Positions 57,918 to 64,000 of a stretch of DNA of 64,000 bases are shown piece after piece. Position numbers and translations under genes: made by a program. The stretch comes from an uncultured Verrucomicrobia subdivision 3 bacterium (lineage in GTDB: Bacteria > Verrucomicrobiota > Verrucomicrobiia > Limisphaerales > UBA11358): assembly GCA_903872345.1 (NCBI GenBank), contig CAIQKM010000040.1:1-64000 (forward strand), given 5' to 3'. How positions within the stretch are numbered: the stretch's first letter is position 1; each line of letters starts with the position of its first letter. A model generated the notes under the pieces. The model had not been told where the DNA came from and did not search any database. It saw only the letters and a list, made by a program, of their open reading frames with translations.

Positions 57918-59084
57918 TCAGCGGAGTTTGTGCGCGTTGCGGCTCAGAACATCCACGACCCATTTTTCGTGGTCGTCGTTTTTCTCCAGGTGCTGGCGCA
58001 TCTGGTTGGGATCGGTGAAGGAATACACGCTTACTTTGCCGCCCATCGGAGGGGAGCCGGCGGCATTGACGGAACCGCCGGGGGCGGTCGCGCCGTTATG
58101 GATGGCATCCAGCACGGGCACACCGATGCGATCCACCGCCGCCTGGCTGAAGACATATTCGCCGCGATGCACCACGCCCGCCGGTTCCCACACTCCGCCC
58201 GCGCCGGTGTAACCGCCCTCCGCGAACATGCCGAGTCCGAGTGTAACCGCTTCCGCGCCGCCGATGAATCCCGGCGCCGCCACCGCCGCCGCCCCGAGGG
58301 TGGCAATGGTGGCCAGCGTGGCGGGAGTCGCCCAGACCGCCGATTGCGCCACCGCCAGCGGAGCACTGGCGGCGAGAGCCGCCGCCATGATGGCGCGTCC
58401 CCCCACCGCCATGAGCGCCTGCGTGAGCAGATAGCGCACGCCCATTTGCACAATCGCGGAGATGATTTCATTCAGAATGCTGTTGGCAATGTTGCGCAAG
58501 GCCTCGCCCCAGGTCAGCGTGCCTTCGATCAGCCCGGTAATGCCGTGGCTGATGGCATTCACCGCCGTGTTGAAAACACTGGTAAAGGTATTGGCCAGCG
58601 TGGCAAAACTGATTTGCGCGCGGTTCTCCAATTCCGTCAGGGCGGCGCTCATGGCGGCGAGGGCCGAAGGCTGGTTTGCCGCCGCCGGCTTTGGCCTGGC
58701 TGAGTCGTCCCCATCCTCCCCCGCCCGCTGATTGGGTGTTTCCAACTTTGCACCGGCGGGAACTTTGTCCAATACGACCGCATACTCGGGAAGCATTTCC
58801 GCGAGCACGTCCGCGAGGATGGTGGCGGCCGATTCCGCGACCGCCAGGGCCGTGGCGACCTGTTGCAACTCGGACAACAATTCCGTGAAATTATCCCCGC
58901 CAATTCCAGCCAAACTGCCGGCCAGCGCCTGCACGCCCTCGCCCGCCTGGGCAAACGAGTCGCCGGCCAACTGCCCCTGCCCCGCCACTTGCCCCAACAC
59001 GTCACCGGAATTCTGCGCAAACTGCGCCAACCGCCGCGTCGCCTCGGAAGTCTCCGCCGTCACTTTAATGGTAATGGGATGCAT
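57918..59084 (-). CDS. Short tail tape-measure protein
   Basis: The 388-residue protein starts MHPITIKVTAETSEATRRLA and has a helical N-terminus, a central hydrophobic stretch rich in Ala and Val (ALMAVGGRAIMAAALAASAP) and a Gly-rich region ending with FAEGGYTGAGGVWEPAG and VHRGEYVFSQAAVDRIG. These are the standard C-terminal marks of tape-measure proteins. Length sets tail length, and 388 residues would give a very short tail compared with the 800 or more residues of most siphophages. It is directly downstream of the tail-chaperone frames. Confidence 0.8.
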   Translation of the reverse strand: MHPITIKVTAETSEATRRLAQFAQNSGDVLGQVAGQGQLAGDSFAQAGEGVQALAGSLAGIGGDNFTELLSELQQVATALAVAESAATILADVLAEMLPEYAVVLDKVPAGAKLETPNQRAGEDGDDSARPKPAAANQPSALAAMSAALTELENRAQISFATLANTFTSVFNTAVNAISHGITGLIEGTLTWGEALRNIANSILNEIISAIVQMGVRYLLTQALMAVGGRAIMAAALAASAPLAVAQSAVWATPATLATIATLGAAAVAAPGFIGGAEAVTLGLGMFAEGGYTGAGGVWEPAGVVHRGEYVFSQAAVDRIGVPVLDAIHNGATAPGGSVNAAGSPPMGGKVSVYSFTDPNQMRQHLEKNDDHEKWVVDVLSRNAHKLR

Positions 59085-59108
59085 ATCGTTTCGTCTCGGT
59101 TTTAGCCT

Positions 59109-59337
59109 TTAGCGTTCAGCCTTCAGCAGTTGCTTCAGCGTTTCCGCCTGCGTGCGCCAGCAATCCCCCGCCCCCTGCGCGGCGATCATGAATTGCAGCA
59201 TCTGGCGGGCGGCGCGCCGCTCATGCGCCCGGGCCAGGAGATTCAATCGCTCCCAGCTCAGGTACAGAGCGGCATCCAGAGTCAACCCGCAGGCGGCGGC
59301 AAGATCGGCGACCGCGTCGGCGAGGTGACTTTTTGGC
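59109..59337 (-). CDS. Overlapping -1 frame of the tail-assembly chaperone (T-like extension)
   Basis: A 75-codon frame in the -1 phase begins inside the chaperone gene and ends at TAA 59111-59109. It encodes LADAVADLAAACGLTLDAAL, LSWERLNLLARAHERRAARQ and WRTQAETLKQLLKAER, a credible helical protein. It has no start codon of its own. Zero-frame CAA-AAA-G at 59335-59329 (CCAAAAAG) would allow a -1 slip, giving a G-T type fusion of about 191 residues, as in lambda gpG/gpGT. The stop lies 24 bp before the tape-measure start. Confidence 0.6.
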
Positions 59338-59683
59338 GTTCGATGATTTTCTCGACCAGCTCCGCCGGCAGTTGTTTCAGATTCGCCGCCGCGCGCTCCA
59401 GTCGCCGGGCGGCAAAGGCGAAAAAACCGTTCGCATTCACCTCCCTTACCGTGGCCAGCGCCAGTTCATAACTCTCCGGTGCGAGGGTCTGGATGAATTC
59501 GCGAGGGCGACTGCAGGCGCGGGCCACGAGGGCGAACTCGTCATCGTTCGCGCGGAAGGCGTCCTCGTATTCCGCGAGGCGGAACTGACGAATTTTCAAT
59601 TCGCCGGGCGTGCCGTTTTCAAATTGTACGGCGATGGTTTTACCGCCCAGCAGGGTGATGGATTGATCAGTGTTGGTTTGCAT
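59282..59683 (-). CDS. Tail-assembly chaperone (gpG-like)
   Basis: The 133-residue protein starts at ATG 59683 (MQTNTDQSITLLGGKTIAVQ). The region IRQFRLAEYEDAFRANDDEF and the helical remainder resemble phage tail-assembly chaperones, and its position just before the tape-measure gene supports this. The last 17 residues (from VTSPTRSP) are low-complexity, as expected of a frame that is normally left by frameshifting. It would bind the tape-measure protein and recruit tail-tube subunits. Confidence 0.65.
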   Translation of the reverse strand: MQTNTDQSITLLGGKTIAVQFENGTPGELKIRQFRLAEYEDAFRANDDEFALVARACSRPREFIQTLAPESYELALATVREVNANGFFAFAARRLERAAANLKQLPAELVEKIIERQKVTSPTRSPILPPPAG

Positions 59684-59718
59684 ATTCGGGAACGGATTTC
59701 AGGTCTCGGATTTCGGGG

Positions 59719-61545
59719 TTAAGGGCCGGTGACGTAATTGGTGTGCGCGGTGGTCACCCAGTAAGAAGCGCCGTTGGAATTCCACAGGATGGCCTGGCCG
59801 GATACGGGCGCCGGACAAGCCGTGTTGGTGGGAATGCGCACACTGCCCACCCAGTTCATCTGCGCTTGGTTGGTCAGGGTTAGTTCGCTGTAACAGCCGT
59901 TGGTAATCACGCCGATGCCGGTGTTATCCAGCGTGAAAGCAAACGCATCCTGCCACGAACAATTGTTAAAGATGGTCGCGCCCGTATTATTGGTAATCAC
60001 CAGGATGCTGGCCGCGTCAAACATGCACCCGTTAAAAGTCACCCCGGCGTTGTTGCCGCAGATGTATAGGCCATCCCCGCCGCGCAACTGCTGACCGCTG
60101 ATGACCTCGCCGGCGGACACCCCGCTGATGTAGTAGGACACCCCGGAATTGTGATTCAAATTGCCGCCGCTAATCACCCCGTGCACATTGCCCGAAAGGT
60201 AAATGCCAATGAAGGAATCGGATATCTGCGGGTTATTGATGGCCACGTTCCAGGCCCCCTCCACAATTCCAAAGGTGCTGTCATGACCGACGGGTGAATT
60301 GATCACCGTATATTGCGGATCGCCCCAACCCGGTATCTGGCCGCCGCCATCGTAATAGAGATAGGTATTGTTCGTGGTAAAATCACAAACGTGCAAACCC
60401 GGCAGTTCCACCCCGATATAGCACCAGTCCCAGCCGGGATTCTTAAACGTGGCGATCGGCGTACTGTGACTATACTGCGTATTGGTGTTGGACAAGTAGA
60501 AGCCGGCCACATTGAAGCCGTCAGCCTTCAGATCTTCAAATGCCGACCAGCCGAACATCGGCAGATAAAAGCCGCTCCGGGCATTGGTCGGCGTCTGGTT
60601 GAATATCGGAATTGTGGCCCAGCCATATTCCGACATGCTGGCGGGCGGAACCACGTTGTTGGTAAACGTCCATCCCGGCGGCTGGTGGATGCCGCCATAT
60701 ACTGAAAGCCCCTTCAACGAAATGTTCGTCATGCCGCGGGCACACACCGCATAGCCTTGCAGATTCGTCAGCATGTGCAGCCGGCAACCGTACCCGGAGA
60801 TGGCTTCGTTGTCGTTCGTGATGAGAATGTGCGAGATGTTGAAATCGCCCACCGGACAGACCACCGGTTTTTGCGAATTGAAATAAGTGTTGAAAATGCC
60901 GGTGTCATCATTCGTGCCCCCGAGCGCCGGCACGGTGAGATTGGTGATCGCCCCCGGCGGCAGGTTCGCAATGCTCGCAAGCTGACCGGCCATGAGCGCC
61001 AGATTGGTCGTGCCCGTCGCGGCGGCGATCCAATTCGTATTACCGGTGGCCGATTGCTTCACCCATTGCTGGAGGAGGTTCGTGCCGGTGGCGGCATCGA
61101 ATTGCATGTAAAGGCTGCCATAGCCCGAGGTGATCACCCCGTTCGGATTATTCGTGCCGCCCCACAGACTGACCGGCGCCGGCGTGGCGGCGGGTGGATT
61201 CGTATTAAATCCCGGTGAATTGGTAACCGTGCCTACGCCGCCCGCGCCAAAGGCCGGGGCCGGTGAAATAGTACCGGGACGGTTCGTGCTGAATTGTGCC
61301 AGTGCAGAAAACCCTGACAGCAGAGCAAAGAAAATCAGCAACACCACTTTGGCGGCAGCCGCGCCGCCCCCATTCGTCCCAGCCGTCTCATTCGTCCCCT
61401 TGGCATCCGGCTTGCATTCCTTGGGAGTCTCCCCGGAAAACCCGGCCGGTTTCCCGGTCGAGACCGCTGGCTGTTTCGGCTTCGGCAGATTCTTATGATC
61501 CAGCCCATCGGGCCGGACGTGTTCAAAAGCAGCATGTTCGTTCAT
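59719..61545 (-). CDS. Right-handed beta-helix protein with N-terminal export segment (tail-spike-like)
   Basis: The 608-residue protein has an unusual N-terminus: about 60 Pro/Lys/Gly-rich residues, then a hydrophobic segment at about 63-83 (AKVVLLIFFALLSGFSALAQ). The body has repeated beta-helix turns (VCPVGDFNISHILITNDNEA, GLHVCDFTTNNTYLYYDGGG, VAINNPQISDSFIGIYLSGN), like pectate-lyase-fold proteins and tail spikes. The C-terminus (CPAPVSGQAILWNSNGASYW) resembles phage fibre ends. It lies between the tail-tube and chaperone genes on the same strand. A signal anchor is unexpected for a virion protein, so it could be a surface depolymerase or a cargo gene. Confidence 0.7.
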   Translation of the reverse strand: MNEHAAFEHVRPDGLDHKNLPKPKQPAVSTGKPAGFSGETPKECKPDAKGTNETAGTNGGGAAAAKVVLLIFFALLSGFSALAQFSTNRPGTISPAPAFGAGGVGTVTNSPGFNTNPPAATPAPVSLWGGTNNPNGVITSGYGSLYMQFDAATGTNLLQQWVKQSATGNTNWIAAATGTTNLALMAGQLASIANLPPGAITNLTVPALGGTNDDTGIFNTYFNSQKPVVCPVGDFNISHILITNDNEAISGYGCRLHMLTNLQGYAVCARGMTNISLKGLSVYGGIHQPPGWTFTNNVVPPASMSEYGWATIPIFNQTPTNARSGFYLPMFGWSAFEDLKADGFNVAGFYLSNTNTQYSHSTPIATFKNPGWDWCYIGVELPGLHVCDFTTNNTYLYYDGGGQIPGWGDPQYTVINSPVGHDSTFGIVEGAWNVAINNPQISDSFIGIYLSGNVHGVISGGNLNHNSGVSYYISGVSAGEVISGQQLRGGDGLYICGNNAGVTFNGCMFDAASILVITNNTGATIFNNCSWQDAFAFTLDNTGIGVITNGCYSELTLTNQAQMNWVGSVRIPTNTACPAPVSGQAILWNSNGASYWVTTAHTNYVTGP

Positions 61546-61625
61546 AATTAAAATTAGGTTAATGGTTTTTGGGGTGATGGGCTGGCACCAGAGTTGGCCT
61601 CCTGGCCATCCTCCATCATCGTTTT

Positions 61626-62180
61626 TTAAATAGCGGAGCCCGCCAGTGAGCTGTACAGCCAGGTGAATTCAAATTTGGGGTGTACGATATTGCCCTCATC
61701 CACGGCCAGGTCGGTGACGTTCAGGTCCACCCACCAGTCGTCAATGATGTACAGGCCGTTGGCCGCGTCGTAGCGTTGACGTTTGAGCCAGCCCTGAAAA
61801 CTGCCCGTGCCGCTCAGCGGATAAAACGCCGTGTCCGCAAGCTGAATGAGCGGCGACTTGTAAAACCCCGCCAGCCCGAGGCGGCTGAGCTCATTCATTT
61901 CCACCGTCATTTTCAAACTGCGCTCCGGCCGCACGACATTTTGCGTCACAATGATGCCGGTGCCCGGCATGGGCGCTTTAATTTCGATTTCCTTCGCCTC
62001 GACCTTGTCCATGGCCGGCTTCTTGACCGTGCCCAGGCCAAAGGTGGTCCAGATGGCATCCGCCGCGCCGGGTTTGGCATTGGCGGAAACCGTTCCGCTG
62101 GAAGGCACCGTGAAGGCTTGCCCGGCGGGCGCAAAATAAAGGAAATCGCCGGTTTGAATAACTGAAGGTTGTTGTTGCAT
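61626..62180 (-). CDS. Tail tube protein candidate
   Basis: The 184-residue protein starts MQQQPSVIQTGDFLYFAPAG. GTGIIVTQNVVRPERSLKMT and DLAVDEGNIVHPKFEFTWLY suggest a beta-sandwich tail-tube or major tail protein. Its position between the terminator-like gene upstream and the chaperone downstream (interrupted by the beta-helix gene) fits. I have no firm family match. Confidence 0.55.
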   Translation of the reverse strand: MQQQPSVIQTGDFLYFAPAGQAFTVPSSGTVSANAKPGAADAIWTTFGLGTVKKPAMDKVEAKEIEIKAPMPGTGIIVTQNVVRPERSLKMTVEMNELSRLGLAGFYKSPLIQLADTAFYPLSGTGSFQGWLKRQRYDAANGLYIIDDWWVDLNVTDLAVDEGNIVHPKFEFTWLYSSLAGSAI

Positions 62181-62254
62181 GATGGGTTATTGGTTGGTGT
62201 TGGATTGATGGTTGGTTGTTGTCTGTGAAAATGGTTTGCTCGGCTCGATGTGGT

Positions 62255-62713
62255 TCACGTCAATGGCGCTACCGTCATGGAGGTCTCGATTGTCACTTCA
62301 AAAAGCTGCCGCTTCTTGTCCGGCACGAACTGGCAGTGCGTCACGCGCAGATTCGTCAGGCCGGGAATTTTCAAATTGTGGAGCAGTTGGGTGAGCAGCA
62401 GCGCCACATCCCGGGCCTTGGGCCGCGACTCATTCGTGCGCCACACCACCGGCACCTCGCCAATCGCCACCGCCGTGGTGATTTTCAAAGTCGCCGTGGG
62501 GCTGAACTCGCTGGCCGTCTGCTCAAACACCGGCTCGCCGATCAGGATCAGCAGGCCGATCTTGGCAATCGCCTTGTCAATTTCCATCGTCAAATCGTGC
62601 GCGTCCTCCACCAGCACACTCGCGCCATTCAATTGCGGCGCGGAACCCGACGGCAGCTGCGCCGCCGTAATGCGATTATAAATCCCCTGCGTAAGATCAT
62701 TTAAAGTAGCCAT
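62255..62713 (-). CDS. Tail terminator / minor tail protein candidate
   Basis: The 152-residue protein starts MATLNDLTQGIYNRITAAQL. The mixed alpha-beta pattern (LKITTAVAIGEVPVVWRTNE, ARDVALLLTQLLHNLKIPGL, RQLFEVTIETSMTV) resembles tail-completion or terminator proteins found just upstream of the tail-tube gene. No diagnostic motif is present. Confidence 0.5.
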   Translation of the reverse strand: MATLNDLTQGIYNRITAAQLPSGSAPQLNGASVLVEDAHDLTMEIDKAIAKIGLLILIGEPVFEQTASEFSPTATLKITTAVAIGEVPVVWRTNESRPKARDVALLLTQLLHNLKIPGLTNLRVTHCQFVPDKKRQLFEVTIETSMTVAPLT

Positions 62714-62716
62714 GTT

Positions 62717-62758
62717 TTATCCGTGTTAATCCGTGTCCATCCGTGGTTGAAAATCTTC
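62717..62758. repeat. Dispersed 'CCGTG' word repeat, copy 2
   Basis: TTATCCGTGTTAATCCGTGT followed by CCATCCGTGGTTGAAAATC closely matches 26371-26413. It lies in the gap between two phage-like genes. Confidence 0.6.
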
Positions 62759-63063
62759 TACCCCATCCTTTCCGAGAGACTCGTACGTACCGTTATCCCC
62801 GTAACGAGTCGCGACCCGACCAGTCCATCGCCCTGTTTCATTGAATAATCCCGTGCCTCCGCGTCCGGCGAACCGCCCGCCTCTTTGCGGGTTTGCAGTC
62901 GCCCCACCACCCGCCGGACGCTTTCCGGACGCGGAGTAAATTGAAAACGAACCTGGCCGCCAGTTGGCTGCATTAACGCCTCCGCCCCGACTGGGAACGC
63001 CACGAATCGCGCCGCCACTTCCGGCGACCGGCTCATCCGCAAAACGGGAAAATTGGAATTCAT
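62758..63063 (-). CDS. Hypothetical phage-cassette protein
   Basis: The 101-residue product starts at ATG 63063 (MNSNFPVLRMSRSPEVAARF). I do not recognise it. It is basic and Arg/Gly-rich, and it sits between the connector-like and terminator-like genes where head-tail joining proteins are usually encoded. Composition agrees with the neighbours, which supports a real gene. Confidence 0.45.
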   Translation of the reverse strand: MNSNFPVLRMSRSPEVAARFVAFPVGAEALMQPTGGQVRFQFTPRPESVRRVVGRLQTRKEAGGSPDAEARDYSMKQGDGLVGSRLVTGITVRTSLSERMG

Positions 63064-63099
63064 ACGCCGTTCAATTATTGAATCGCCACCACATTCCCC

Positions 63100-63540
63100 T
63101 CACCCCTCAACAATAGTGGCTGTAACGCAGTTACCGAAGCTGGGCGGCGGAACCGTCGGCTCCATGGGCGACACGACCGGATTGTCCGGCTGATCCACCA
63201 CGTCATCGCCATTGGCCACGCGATTCAAATCGCGCTCATGCCGGGCCAGCGTCTGCCGTTCGTCCTCGCTCAAATCGAGTTCGAGCGCCACCTTGAGCCG
63301 GCCGATAATCACGTCCACCGCCAGATTGCGCAGCCCCTGCGGAATTGTGGTGGTATCTGCATCCAGCAGATTGCGACGGCAACTCGCCACCTTGCGCCGC
63401 AAATCATCCACCACCCCTTGGATGATGCCCGTGGTGCGATTCGTCTGGCCCGCGCCGAGCGCGGCGGCATCGCACGCATCAATCAGCGCGGCGGCCTTCG
63501 AGTCATAAAGCGTGGCTTTGGTAATGGAGATCCAGGGCAT
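63100..63540 (-). CDS. Head-tail connector-like protein (Mu gp36 / DUF1320-like)
   Basis: The 146-residue protein starts MPWISITKATLYDSKAAALI. The helical middle (GIIQGVVDDLRRKVASCRRN, GLRNLAVDVIIGRLKVALEL, SEDERQTLARHERDLNRVAN) follows the DUF1320 pattern, with residues that stack around a ring. It would join capsid and tail. The Pro-rich C-terminus is variable. Confidence 0.6.
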   Translation of the reverse strand: MPWISITKATLYDSKAAALIDACDAAALGAGQTNRTTGIIQGVVDDLRRKVASCRRNLLDADTTTIPQGLRNLAVDVIIGRLKVALELDLSEDERQTLARHERDLNRVANGDDVVDQPDNPVVSPMEPTVPPPSFGNCVTATIVEG

Positions 63541-63612
63541 AACAATTTTGGGGGTTAATGGATGTTGGGCGTTGGATGTGCCTGTACAAATCTTTCAGGG
63601 TTTAAACGCGTG

Positions 63613-63707
63613 AACCATCCGCCCGCTTGGCCGGGTCAAAACGCGGCAACCGTTTCCCCCTCTCCTCGGGGGAGAGGGCCGGGGTGAGGGCGAGCGTTAA
63701 ACCATAT
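63613..63707. repeat. 95-bp dispersed repeat, copy B
   Basis: This is the second near-full copy of the element at 31024-31118, in the same orientation, including the GAGAGGGCCGGGGTGAGGGC core. It sits between two phage-like genes in a 263-bp gap that contains nothing else recognisable. Confidence 0.8.
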
Positions 63708-63803
63708 AAACACTTGCTTGGCATCTGGTTCGATGTTGGATGTTTTTTTGGAGTGCGATTATTAGCGGCGGCAGCCGTCGCCGGCTGCCGCCGCATTATG
63801 GGC

Positions 63804-64000
63804 TTAATACGCCGCGCCATAGGCCACGCGGTTTACGAAGAAACCCGCGTTGGTCAGCGTGCCCGAATTGAGGTTGGTTACCGTCGTCACGTTCAGGGAA
63901 ACAAATCCCGCCAGTTGCGAACTGTTCCAGTTGGTGGCCGCCACCACCCGGTTCGTCCCGTTCGCGGGAATGATCCACGTCCACGGCATCGTCCCGTAGT
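63804..64000 (-). CDS. C-terminal end of a gene running off the window (phage-like)
   Basis: The frame is open from the stop at 63804 to the right edge, giving at least 65 residues ending NAGFFVNRVAYGAAY. An ATG at 63989 lies in frame, but the sequence continues through it (YGTMPWTW). The Asn/Thr/Ser-rich beta-type sequence (NVTTVTNLNSGTLT) suggests a capsid or decoration protein, because head genes are expected here. The identity cannot be settled from this end. Confidence 0.5.
   Translation of the reverse strand, partial: YGTMPWTWIIPANGTNRVVAATNWNSSQLAGFVSLNVTTVTNLNSGTLTNAGFFVNRVAYGAAY

Overview
The window looks like chromosome from a GC-rich member of the Verrucomicrobiota, probably the Pedosphaera/Limisphaera side of the phylum. 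The signs are a C-terminal PEP-CTERM sorting signal, DUF1559-like pseudopilins, many exported glycoside hydrolases, GC-rich third codon positions that leave long open frames antisense to real genes, and many palindromic dispersed repeats. This placement is inferred from gene content. No rRNA or tRNA gene, CRISPR array, transposase or integrase was seen.

0-9.8 kb is a plant-polysaccharide block: a GHL10/DUF187 glycoside-hydrolase-like protein, an alpha-L-rhamnosidase (GH78), a GH2 glycosidase and an AraC regulator. 9.8-17.5 kb is a tightly coupled minus-strand operon: BNR/Asp-box protein with a MORN-like tail, SSS symporter, Fe-alcohol dehydrogenase, DapA-family lyase, PdxA2 and a DUF1537 kinase. 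Diverging from it, 17.7-25.1 kb encodes a fucose-isomerase-fold isomerase, a split transketolase, an FGGY kinase and a CUT2-type ABC uptake system that lacks its ATPase. Converging on that, 25.1-30.5 kb encodes an FGE-like protein, a RuBisCO-like protein with an intact catalytic core, a second DUF1537 kinase, a one-cysteine Asp/Glu-racemase relative and a BASS transporter. Together these resemble known routes for tetronates, D-apiose and D-apionate, which feed triose phosphates such as dihydroxyacetone phosphate into central metabolism. I read 3-30 kb as one island for rare plant sugars and sugar acids, such as the apiose and rhamnose of rhamnogalacturonan II.

31-40 kb holds an exported LacZ-type beta-galactosidase with no normal start codon, a DoxX protein, the C-terminal half of a split carbamoyl-phosphate synthase large subunit, an outer-membrane barrel candidate and a PEP-CTERM gene broken by a C8 tract. 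40.5-48.5 kb is an overlapping operon for a group-4-hydrogenase/complex-I-like membrane complex. Its large subunit lacks the [NiFe] cysteines (an 'Ehr' type), and its first gene is an HTH-EIIA (PtsN-like) fusion. A second EIIA gene, with the usual histidine displaced, diverges from it.

49.4-50.7 kb carries two pseudopilin genes. 51.1-64 kb is a minus-strand phage or gene-transfer-agent-like tail cassette: tail tube, chaperone with a -1 overlapping frame, short tape measure, DUF2460/DUF2163-like fusion, NlpC/P60 and a J-like tail-tip protein. It is unusual in carrying host-type dispersed repeats between genes and two proteins with export signals. Head genes would lie beyond the right end.
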